Shown here piece by piece: positions 15,683 to 27,224 of a stretch of DNA of 64,000 bases; the first letter of the stretch is position 1, and every line of letters begins with the position of its first letter. The notes under the pieces were generated by a model. The model saw only the letters and a list, made by a program, of their open reading frames with translations, made no database searches and had not been told where the DNA came from. The translations under genes and the position numbers were made by a program. The stretch lies in NCBI GenBank assembly GCA_003640385.1, contig RCAB01000004.1:620001-684000 (forward strand), written 5' to 3'. Source of the stretch: Setaria digitata (Eukaryota > Nematoda > Chromadorea > Rhabditida > Setariidae).

Positions 15683-18623
15683 ATGCATCGTCGATTTGGA
15701 TCCAGTGGTTTGTTTCCTCGGAAAAGAAGATTTCACACTGACTATTATTGACATTTGTTACTAGGCGAATATAGACTTGTGATATTTAATTTTTGCTAGT
15801 AGTCATTCATTACCTTCCCTCTGGCTGTTGTTTGCAACCAATGTGTAACAATATATCCGAAGCATTTTAAAGTTCTGCTTTCGTATAAGGAAAGTTTTCC
15901 ATTGCTTCAGCATCATTTCCCAGCTCTTTTGAAGATGGTCAATTAACATATCTCTCCGCAGATCCGACAGATATATCCTTTGGATCTGGTTTTACAGCAT
16001 CTGGAATAATTCCTACAACATCACGTGAAAGCTCATCATTATCACAAAAATCGCATGATCCAGTAGCCAGCGCTTCCATTAGCATCACTGAGTTAGTTTT
16101 CTTTATTAGAATGTATTTTCAAAATCCTTCTTGTTAATCTTTGATCATTTTACCATTGGTACTTTTGCATCTTATTGGATTTTATTAATTCTTCAGAGAT
16201 CTGTTTCAGTTTGGTTACGAAAATACTTATAACTCATCCATGTACTGTCTTGAGACGGCAATGTCAAGTTCATCAGTTCGCCAAGTCACTTCATCTTACG
16301 CCCTTTACTCTGATTCCTGTTGTCTATAAAATAGTTAGCTCCGAGGTCGGTGGAAGACACGATTTTAAAATTTAAAATTTACCTCTTGATGGTCTATGGG
16401 TGTTGTAGGTATTACAAAATTGTTCTTGTTTTCTAGTAACTAGAAGTATTTATGTAATTATGTTAGTTTTGTTGTAATTAAAATGCCGAGCGACATTAAA
16501 ATGATAATCAAATTCAAGCTAAGAATGCTGCGAATTCAGGGACTTTCAACTTTATGGAAAGGTGCTGTTGGTTCGGGTGTTCTCTGGGGTCTATTTACTG
16601 CTGGAGAAATATTGATTGCTGATATATTTGGCCTCCCTCGGTTTGTTTGTTTTTTGTCTTAGTCAAATTTCTTTAATATGTTATCCTGAGCCGTAACTGA
16701 TTAACGAAAATTCGAATTATTTCAGGCAATATATAAAACATGGCAGCATCAGAAATTTTTGTCACCATATTATTTTAAAAGCGTAAGTAATCATTTATTA
16801 ATTTCGATGTTATGAGCTTTACTTTGATGTTCTTTGTTTTAATAATACTTGAATAATAAAATATTTTTTTTTTCAGTTCAACTGCTGTTATAGTGACTCC
16901 ATTCATTGTGTCAGCTTTCATCGAAACTGTCAGAGTAAATAACTCAATATGAATTTCAGTCAAAAAAAAACTTTTCGGACAGGAAACGTTTTCCACTGCT
17001 GGAATAATTGCAGAACATGAAATTAGGAGACCTGATCTGTCGTCCTTACATTATTTTTAAGATTTTATAAAGAGAAGATACTGTGCCTTTTTTTCGACCA
17101 CTTAGAATGCAATTAGATATCTAAATAAGGACATATCTTCATTTTTTATGGAAATCATTTCCTAAACTATTTGCCTGAGATCAATTTCAAGTTTTAAAAA
17201 TAACTTTTTAGAGTGAAAGTGGACTTTGCTGTGAGCTCCGCATGATGGATGTAGTGACAAATGGAATAAATCGTTTACGATTTGATTTTTTCGGGCCAAG
17301 AGATAATAGTAAACGTTTCTCGTTGTTCCATCTTTTATTACCGACGACTTGTCTATACACGTCTCACTATTTGATTACGATAAGTATTTATGACTGGATA
17401 CATGTTTTGGCTAAACGATATGTTGTAAGCTTGTACTTTGTTTGTTCTGCTCCAAATTTTTCCAAAGTTTTATTTGAAAGAACGAATATGCTTAGCTTTC
17501 GTTCTCTGGTTTATATAGATGAAAAAGGTGAATAAGTCAGTACATTATTATTAACGTCGGAATGGTTTTAGAGTCGAAAACCATCATGTGAGAAGACTGT
17601 TTTTGATCAGTATTTTCCCCAGATATTTGCAACGCTGACATCACAAATGCTGGCTGATTTTGCCTTATACCCATTCGAAACTGTTATTCACCGTCTTTAT
17701 ATTCAGGGTAAAACTGCAAAAAATACATAAAAAGTTTCTGATGAAACAAGATCCTTCTGAGAATCCAAATATGTCATTTCAATAACCAGTAATGTTATGT
17801 TTTTAGGAACACGAACATTAATAGATAATTTGGATAATGGTGTCACGGCTATCTCAATAACTGGAAAATATGTTGGATTTTTTGATTGTTTCAGAACAAT
17901 TTTAAATCGAGAGGGCTTCTGGCCTCTTTATGCGGTGCGTTATTATATGCTAATTCCATTTTGGTTGATCAATCGAAGTTATTATATAAAATAAGGAAAT
18001 CAATTTGGAGAGCAGTGTTCTGAAAGGCAAAGTATTCTATTCTTGGGTTGATCTCATTCTTTCATTTCCGTGTAAGATTCTTTAAAACATCGGTTGTGGG
18101 ATTAGTATATCATTAACGGAAATTTGTTTTTCTTCAGGGTGTTGGAGCACTTGGTCTTCAGTATGTCTTGCATTTATGCTTGCTTCGCTTTATTCGGTCT
18201 GTGGTTAAATATGGGAATCGAGCGGTAAGTGTGCAGCAGCAAGAGAGTAATCTTGTGAATACGGCCCATACGCCTTTGCAGTTTGATTCAGCATTTTTTT
18301 CAAGTGCCACAAATGAATCATCTGCACCCCTTGCAGATACTATCTTCAATTCAAGGTTTGCTCCTTAACCTTTTAAAAAATTCGGGAGTTTTTTTATTTT
18401 ATTTTATCGCAGTATCATTGTAAGCAGTTGTTAGACACTTTTTTTGCATACTACGATTAATTTTAATTTTTTTTTTCACGATTTTCACTCAATTTCCAGA
18501 TATCCGGCTTTTGGACAAACAGTTGGTACATTTGGACGTACTTCACCTCCATTATTCACTTCCGCATCAAATATTTTTGTCAATCGACCATCTGGGCTTT
18601 ATCCAGGAACAAATAACAATTAG
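15683..18623 (+). CDS. SLC25A46: Mitochondrial outer-membrane solute-carrier-like protein SLC25A46
   Basis: SLC25A46 (related to yeast Ugo1) sits in the outer mitochondrial membrane and affects fusion/fission and lipid handling rather than acting as a classical carrier. Seen: a short first exon MHRRFGSS (15683-15707, phase 1), a Ser-rich N-terminal region (15911 on), HPCTVLRRQCQVHQ with LHLTPFTLI (16.2 kb), LSTLWKGAVGSG (16.56 kb), FIVSAFIETV (16.9 kb), DQYFPQIFATLTSQMLADFALYP (17.63 kb), ETVIHRLYIQGTRTLIDN across an intron, DCFRTILNREGFWPLYAGVGALGLQY, and an end at TAG 18621-18623. Each block aligns with vertebrate SLC25A46 from memory. Oddity: a Ser/Asn-rich extension of roughly 80 residues follows the usual family end. 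Junctions of the third exon near 16085/16195 are approximate. Confidence 0.9.
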
Positions 18624-18789
18624 TGATTTTAAAAGTGTTCACTTTCGGTAGTTATTCCAAAGGACACTTTTTGGTATATGTTATAGTTTAGGATTTCATT
18701 CGGCAAGTTAAAAGATTACATAATTTTTGGATTTTATTTTGTAGCTGCTTTATCGCAAAGAATGTTAAAATATAGTTATATATTATTTC

Positions 18790-18838
18790 CTAAAATTAAG
18801 AAGCATGAAAAAAATAAAAACTAAAATTAAGAAGCATG
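18790..18838. repeat. 18-bp direct repeat 3' of SLC25A46
   Basis: The unit ctaaaattaagaagcatg occurs at 18790-18807 and again at 18821-18838, with A-rich sequence between. It lies in the 3' UTR or flank. Confidence 0.85.
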
Positions 18839-19313
18839 TTGACAGTAAATATGTCGCCGAATATGGGGAGTGTAACGAAATAAAAATATGGAGTATAAAT
18901 ATTTGCTTTAATTTTATATACTGAATTTTTCTCGAAATTTCAAGATCTTACCCAACATTAGATGACTTTTATGAATTAATATTACAATATTACAAAGATT
19001 AAAATATTACTGGTGAATTTCGAGTTTCAAAACTGCTTTGCGAAGTTTTGCTTTATATATTCTCAGTGATTATTCTCTTTGTAATATGAACAGTTTTGTT
19101 AGTGGAGTAAAAGCTTTGGTCAGCAATGCTTACAAGCACTTTTAACCTAAAACAAAGAGATTAATGTCTACAGCACAAATTCGAAAGGATGCAGTATTAT
19201 TTTAGTGCTAGGTCTCGCATATTTGGTGAAACGTCGAGTAGGATCGTGTTTACCGGAAGAGCCATATAAAGTGAAATAAACGCTTAATTGCTTCGCTTCT
19301 TTTTCCAGATACT

Positions 19314-19335
19314 GGGTGGGGGGAGGGGGGGGGGG
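19314..19335 (+). repeat. Guanine-run tract
   Basis: An almost pure G stretch (GGGTGGGGGGAG followed by about ten G) in AT-rich surroundings. It has the composition for a G-quadruplex on the plus strand, though with irregular loops. Confidence 0.75.
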
Positions 19336-20619
19336 ACTTTTGTGCATTTATTTGAGAGGTACAATATGATGAATGTATCGATGAGTTGCTCCCAAAAAAT
19401 CTTGCTCCCGCATATTTCATATAATATAATTCAGAAAGATTTCTTCCGGCTGATTATTTTATGAGATGGGTTACTTACTGTTCAATTTACAGTTGCCAAT
19501 TTTATTAGATAGAGAACCGTTGTGAGTGTACAACGCAAAGGAGTCATTAACAACTTTAAATATGAAATGGAACATTAGCTGTATCTTCTAAATGAATCAA
19601 TAGATTACGAAGCGGGATAATACAATGACATGATGAATAAGGTGGAATATATGGGTGACAAATTATGAAACAAAGATTAAATCGAGTAAATCACCGAATC
19701 AATTTGCTGTAGATAATTCGTTGTTAGGTACGCTTTCAAATTCTGCTCATGTCAGTTGGAGTAAATGAACAAGTTGCAAACATACTAGTAAAATGTCACT
19801 CTTCATAAAAGAGACAAGCATGCAATTTCTCTTGCCATCATGCAACATTCTGCCAAGTTTTACATCAGGAATCTACCATGGCACTATTTTATAAATGTTT
19901 AAATTGGTCATATATCGCAATGTGATGGTGTTGAACTTTCTGATGAGAGTAATTCTTAAACTTTTAGTCAACAGATCAGTCAACGCCTCTCTGATGTTTC
20001 TACTTTTATTAATCAATTAATCATCTATATTTGTACAAAAAAAAAAAATATTTCATGCAAGGTGCTCGAATCGCCAGTTGACAATTATTTCATTTGTTTT
20101 TTTTTTATCGACAAGTTATGCTGTGGGAATTTAATACAATCATTATCTCTTCTTCTTCGTTACCAGTTGCTTGTTTCTTTTCCTATCGAGATTACTCATT
20201 CTAATTTTATCACAATGAAAATTTTCATTACCTCAAAACTACAAAATTTTCCAGTAAAATTAAAAGTTTGCTTAATTTGTGAAATTTGGAAAATCGGGTT
20301 TTCTTTTTTGGGAATGTAATGTGAAGTACTGAGCTGGGTGCACCAATTTTTTGAAAATGATTTGATTATACTCTCGCAGGGAAATAACGTTCACATTTTT
20401 ACGTTAAATGTCCCAATTGAAATCATTTCTCTTTAAACTGTCATAAACTATAAACTATAAGAAATATATTTAAGAAATATGAAGGAGTTTCAATCTTGGA
20501 TTAAACTGATAACTGATGTAAGGCATTCATAGAGACAGCTTCTTAAAGCATTATCTTGTATTAAGCCTTTTTTTTTAAAGACATCATTTAAATTCAAATT
20601 GGAAAGAGATATTTTACAA

Positions 20620-23027
20620 CTAAATATGTGTATCCTGAAAGTAAACATTATATGCGGTTCTATTTTTAAGTTGGATTTGTAGGAGAGATTGTTCGATGAT
20701 ACTGATTTGAACATTCATCGTCATTACTTCTGATTCCAACTTCTGTAACGCTTGCTTCAGTTTCAGTACTGGAGCTGTAACAATGTTTTAGTGCTATCAA
20801 TTCATTATCAAGTGATAAGTGGGAAAACTGTCAGTTGACCAGGCTAATAAAATATTATTCTACTACCTCCATCACTGTTCCGAAGACTTTTTTCGTCAAT
20901 TTGCTGCTTAATTTGTTCCAAGTCATCACTGACATCCTGCAACTTCTGCGTACGCTCGGAAATGCCACCATTAATTTCTCTGTCAAAGAAAATGAGCTTT
21001 TCATTGAAATCAAGATTCAGTTTTAGATAAGAACTTAAAGAATATGATAACTTATGGTAAAGACTTTATAAAACTCCCAGAATATAAAGTATGGAAGGTA
21101 TGATGAATATTACTTATATTTTTTTTTCAGTTCACTGAAATCGTCTTTAGTACGGCGAAATTTCATCAATACGGGTTCCAGTTGGCTGTTGAGATGTTTT
21201 TCCCTGCAAAGAAGGGAGAAGCCTGATAATGTAAATACGAGCCTATAACTCTTTCGTTTTATTTAGTTAATAAATTTTTTTGTTAATTAAGGATATCTAC
21301 CTGGTAACAATCCGTTCCATCGTTTTATCAAGTTCATAACAAATACCCTTTAAATGCGGTTCTGTGCTTAGCACCAAATCTGATATTTCCTTCTGCAATG
21401 ATTGTAACTGTTCCAAATGCATTCGCCAGTCCTAAAATTTTCATAATTAACAAACCAAACAATTCAATTTCTGCTGTTATGTATCATTACTATAATTTTA
21501 ATTAAACTTAAATTATTTCTACGTTACTATTATTTTTCCTACAAAAGATGAATAGATTTCTTTTTTTGAGAGAAAAAAATTAGCCAAACATTCAAAACCA
21601 AGATTTCCATTGACCTTTGAATCCTGTTCAAAAGTAACTTTAAGATGTGGTGCGACACGTTCAACTTCAAGCTTCCAAGAATTCGCATCCGTATCGCTGT
21701 AAAGGATAGCGTCTAAGGGCAGCGGCTGAAATTTTGTACTATAATGTAGAATGTGAACATTTCAAAGGAAGAAGCATTATGTTTGCCTAGAGAAGTAGTA
21801 CATTTCGAATGAAATCCAGTCAAACTTTACAATTTTGCTATCGATGATTCCTGAAGAAGGTACTGTCTTGAGATCCATTACGGTTTCATTATCATCATCA
21901 TCAGCAACATCGACTTGCTCATTCTCATCGAACTAAAATTCTATACAGTTATTCGACAGAACTAAGCGTCTTCAATTTTTAGATGGGAATGCAATTAGAA
22001 AAGAGGAAATGAAATGCTAACTGCTGGTGTTTATAAATTAAGATCTTAGAATATGGTGACATCTATCTCCCTTTCAAAACATCAAGATTAAATTTAAACC
22101 TGATTCCTTACCTCCTCAGCGGTGATTTCAGTTTGATCAACTGCTGCATCTACCTCTTCATCATCCTCTGCCAATGGATTTGCTCTGTAGTTGAGCATGA
22201 ACTGAGAATCAGTTCCGGATTCCTTTTTTTGGCACAAAATTAACTCTCATTAACAGGAAAAGGAAAAGGATTAATGAACAAAGCAATTAAGGATTACTTG
22301 ACCCAAGAGAAGTGACTTGCACTAAGTGCTAAGTCAGCCAGTTTATCCAGCACATATAAGCACTGCTCACCGGCACCTGCTTTCAACTTGCTTGCTGCGA
22401 AGGTCACTGGGACATGCTTCCTTCTCAGTGCATCAACAATATTCGCCACCGTTCCATTGGGGTCGTCGCACTGCAGCAGTTCTCATTTAGTTTGCTATCA
22501 CAAGACAGGAAGCTGAAGAGAACCAGTAATTAACTGAATGCACGAACCTCCTCAGGAAAGGCAAATGTTGGATCGATTGCTTTCTTAATGAGCCAAGCAG
22601 ATAATGTGGTAAAGATGAAGAACTGCTCACCAATATTCCTACTTTCCACAAAATATTCCCTGCAAATTTATCAACTCGTTAAAATTTCATAATTTACGAA
22701 GGGCAACAACCAGTAACAATCATGAAGTTCGGGTGTATCGATCTAGCTTCACCGAAACCGATAGCCCTATCTTCAGAAGCAGCTTTTGGCTCCAATGTTC
22801 AGTAATCATCACAACTGGTATTCAAGAAATGAAGATTGATGAACATTTTACCTGGAGATAACTCTGTAACTTGGAGCTAAATTTGCATAATCCTCTTCAT
22901 AGTTTAGTAACTTCAGCTTATCATTCAGCTCATCATTAACGATGCACAGATCGTACTGTGCAGCAAAGTTTCCATCCTCTTCATCTTCTTCATCTCTTTT
23001 CTCATCTTTTTCTTTATTCTGTTCCAT
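20620..23027 (-). CDS. IFT57: Intraflagellar transport protein IFT57 (HIPPI / CHE-13 type)
   Basis: IFT57 is a peripheral IFT-B subunit needed to build cilia; in nematodes these exist only on sensory neurons. Seen: an acidic start MEQNKEKDEKRDEEDEED, then LKLLNYEEDYA, the family block GEQFFIFTTLSAWLI (22.6 kb), DDPNGTVANIVDALR, SKLKAGAGEQCLYVLDKLAD, an acidic linker (21.9-22.2 kb), SWKLEVERVAPHLKVTF and DSKDWRMHLEQLQ (21.6 kb), then a C-terminal coiled coil through INGGISERTQKLQDVSDDLEQ and LKLKQALQKLESEV to a TAG at 20620-20622. All blocks follow the vertebrate order. Start: first Met at 23027. One intron near 22250 would end on an A-rich acceptor lacking a pyrimidine tract, so that junction is less certain. 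Confidence 0.92.
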
Positions 23028-26000
23028 TTATTCCAAACAAAAGACGGAAGGTAATTTGAAATATCTCAAAGGATTTAAGCATGAATTTTCGTATGCATTA
23101 AAACGAGGTTCCTTCATCACTGGATGTAGGGCAGATGTAAAATTTAACAGCTTGGAGCCAACTAAATTGTAAATACGCAAACAATTAAGGAAAAAGATCA
23201 CTGATAAAGACACAGGTAATTAGTCAATGGAGAAGAAAAGAGATGATTAAATAACCAAAAGTAACCGCTATATGACAGGTAAGGATTTTAATCGAAAGGA
23301 ACTGATGTCATATCTGTGATTCCATGGTAACCAATGACCAACAGAAATATCTCTTAATTCAGGAATAGTTATGCGCAAGAAAGCATGCCTAGAATGAATA
23401 AATAAATTAGTGTTGAAGAATTGACAATCATAACGATTTCCTCAACTTTTTAAACAAATGTGCAACTTTTTCCATTTCAAGACTTATTTCTAGATAATGA
23501 AAAAGAAATTCAATGATAACACCTGACTGACCTTTCTACGGATCAAACAATAACGCTGCGAAAATCTTAAATTAAATAAGTTTTTGAAATAGACAAAAAA
23601 GTTATAACAAGTCTTTGAAAACTTCCAATTAATCAAATGAAAATTTGAAAACGACCCTCTTGGTGAAAATAAAACTGCAGAAATGAAAACAAGATTGTGC
23701 ACTAGTGGACGAGATGATGCCAATATCACGAAGTAATATGTCGAATACAGGCGTTAATTCTAATCTTGAACGGTCCATGACTGTGATTTAAAACTGATGA
23801 ACACTATCAACTGAGTTATTTTGTTGCAAAAAAGAAACTTGAGTTCACAAATAAACACCATCTACTTTTTGAGTACAGTGATGAATTCCGCACTTTGCAA
23901 GTGGTGTTCCGATTAAGTAAATAATAGATATTAGACTAGCATTTACTGCCAACACAGAAACTTTTATTTTAGGAAAGCTCTCCAAGTAGAATTATCTGCT
24001 ACATCTAGCAGATCTTATAACGAAGCATTTTTCTTTGTTTTGAAAGGTACGATTATAGAAGTTTTGAGAGAGTTTTTTTTTACATTTCAGTAATCACAAT
24101 TTTATCAGTACCTTATCTGTACGGTAATACTGCCTGCTGTATTAATTTTTTATGAGACTATAAATATGTTGGACATTTTATCGCCTATCATTATATCAAT
24201 AGTGAACAAAGAAGGAACGAAACTGAAAGGAAAATGAATAAGATTTTTAAATTAGATAATTTTAAATTCTAATAAAATCTTTTTTTTTGAAAAAAAGACA
24301 GCGGACATTGAGAACAATAGGAGCTTTTTTTAAAAGTCTTACGTGTCTTTTCATAACTAAGTGAAACTCAGCCACTGTTAGGAACAACACCCTTCGTTAA
24401 TGATATTGCTGTAATCAGTATTCCTTCACAAAATCCTACTTTTAACTGATAGCAACCAAATTTTATGTCAAGCTAGAAAACTAAAATGTACAGGTGAGAG
24501 TAACGGAAAATGTTTTATTAAGATTTAGTTTTGCAAAGACATAATTAGAGGACTATATAAATCCAGATTCCATGCACTAAAATCCAATTCTAAAGATAAT
24601 GATGGCTAGAATCTTTTCTACAAATCTCCAACCATTAAACAAATTGGCACCTCATTGTTTACATAAGTATAATTAAGAATCTATACAGTAATCACTGACT
24701 AAGAAATACTGCGGAACTAAGAGCAGTAAAAGCAATTTATCACTCGAGATACAACATATGCCTTTTAAATGAGTGAACGGCCAAAAATTATGTCTTGACT
24801 TCGGGAAAGTTGTGAATCTATAAATTTCAATATTGCTTCAACCAAAAATTGCAACTTTTTTGAAATTCGGTCCGTGAAAAATTAGACTTAAAACTATTTC
24901 TAATATTAAAGAACAAAAAATATCTCATCTTTTCAACTTTTTAGCCAGCGTAGCGGATGTAAGAATAATTGGGTTCAAGTTCAGAAATATTTCATCAGTC
25001 TGATTTGAAGTCACGAATGAAGTACCTTCAAAGTTAACTATCAAAATCTCTACATACTGTGAGATGACAGAAGCGACATTGTTGGAATGACATCTTTTTC
25101 AGTAGCGCAAACGAAAATTCTTAGATAATATTTCTCCGCTTAGTGATTTTAACTCACTCCAGAATAAGCTTCAGGAATGAAGCACATTAAAAACAAGCAC
25201 GGAGCGAACGAATAGACAGTATTAAAATGTGCTAAAATTAACCATTCAATAAAAATATTCGTAACAGATATATGAATTAGCAAGTGCAACAACAGTCGAT
25301 TCTCAAGCTGAACAGACTAGAAAATGTCGGCACACTTGCAAAGATGCTTAATTTGAAAATGATAGGAAAGATTTAGGAAAGGAACAAAGGTTATATAATT
25401 GCTAAAATCCGATCATTTGTAACATAATTGAAAATTACAATGAAATCCAAAAAGCTTAAAATATGCATCGGTTGAAAAGATTTCCTTTAAAAGTAAAAAT
25501 TATTAATAACCTAGAATGGCAATATGACTTCATAACATAAAGTAACACAAAGGTGTGAAAATAAAATATGCTGAAAGTAAGAAAAATTTGAAATTTTAAT
25601 ACTTCAAAGTAATAGAAAAACTCAAGACGTCTCTGAACAAATAAAGAAAAAAAAAAATTGGCCTTCCAAAATTTTCGAAAGAAACAGCAAATTAATCTCA
25701 TGAAGAATAATGATTAAAAACTTGAAATGATCGTGACAACTGGAAGTTCAAACATTTATAAGCAATTAACTAGCGGACCATGAAAAAAAAAAAAAAAAAA
25801 AGAAAACCGGGCCGGAAGCGATGCATCTAACGGTTAAAAAGTATAAAATTTATCCGCCTAACACTGATTGGTACTTCTAAATAAAAGTTGAAAAACAATT
25901 ATATTAAGTATAAATATCAATTTGAGGAGTAAATCAAATAAAAAATGGCCTTGTGTCTGTAATCGGCTTTCCTCATTTCTAACTGGCTTTTTTTTAAGAA

Positions 26001-27224
26001 CCAAAGAAAATAATAAGACCACATAAAAATTTATACACTTTCATATCGTCGCTCGAGCCAGTACCATATCTCAGTATGCCCACAAATATACTACGACTCC
26101 GCGAAACACCTGCCTGAGTGAGTTTTCCGCCTAGACTTGCACTCTTGGAATAATTATGTTTAACACCTTATGTATGGATACAGCTCTACCTCTTACTGAT
26201 TTGAGTTTATTACTTCCACATTATTCATGATGTGTACACAAATTTTCAATTTAATACCTGCCAGAAACAGGTGAACAATTTCACTTTTATTATTGAAGCG
26301 GGGAATTTCCACCATCACGAACAGCTCCAGAGTATCACTTTAAAATTTAGATATTCCGAGTAAGTCTGCCTCTATTAGTAAAATTAGAGAATGTAGGGCA
26401 TATATATATACTAATTAACTACTGATACCACCATTACAATACACACAGAAAGTGAATTTTCTCCAATTCAGGTTGCATATATTCACGAACAAGTTCCTAT
26501 TTAAAAATCTTTTGAAAGATGAAATTAATAGAACTTCACCTGTTTACCAAAACAGCTTGCAATTATAATTATCTAAAAAATATTAAAAGACATCAATTAA
26601 CCGATTACCATACAAAAATCAACCCGAAAACTTTATTCCTTCAATAAGCAACCTTAAAGCTGTATAGTGTCATCTTTATACAGCAACATAAATAATTTAA
26701 ATATTACCCGCAAATTCTATAAATTGACCCTATGGACTTAGTTCTTCCTAAAAAAAAAAAAGCAGAATTTCATTAGCCTAATATTATTCATAATAGCCTT
26801 TTCTCCTCCCCAACAATTTCATTGAAATTTTGGAAAATCGTCTCACACAATAGGATATATAAGCACAAAAAAAACGACCTTCCAGTACGGAACTCATAAA
26901 AATCACCAATTTAATCAATAATAATTAAGCTCTTGATAATTTTAATGTCGAATATCCATAATGGAAGGTAAAACTGCCTGCACAAATCACCGTTTAGTTG
27001 CTGTCTAATATCGCTGAAAAATAAATATAGAAAAGTACGGAAGAGCTTCTACACTGGGAGAAGTGTCTGTATCCAGCAGAATTGCTGTCAAAGAACCGCC
27101 AGACAAGACCGGTTGTGACTTGCACAATCTTTAATATTTTTGTTCCCATTATATTAGCATTATTCGAGATTGATTTTTTCTTGAGTTTCTTTCCAACTCA
27201 TATGCTGGTAACTAATATGTAATT
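23028..27224. other. Gene-poor region between IFT57 and the MADF-BESS gene
   Basis: About 4.2 kb of AT-rich DNA. I found no exon with recognisable similarity; open frames are short and of low complexity. It should include the IFT57 promoter on the left and the 3' UTR of the MADF-BESS gene on the right. A pure A-run lies at about 25783-25801 and a (TA)n run near 26400. Confidence 0.55.

Larger units (their letters stand above)
18624..20619. other. Convergent intergenic region SLC25A46 / IFT57
   Basis: About 2 kb with no recognised gene between two genes that point towards each other, so it should hold both 3' UTRs. It contains a 3' flank repeat and a guanine-rich run near 19314-19335. Confidence 0.6.
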
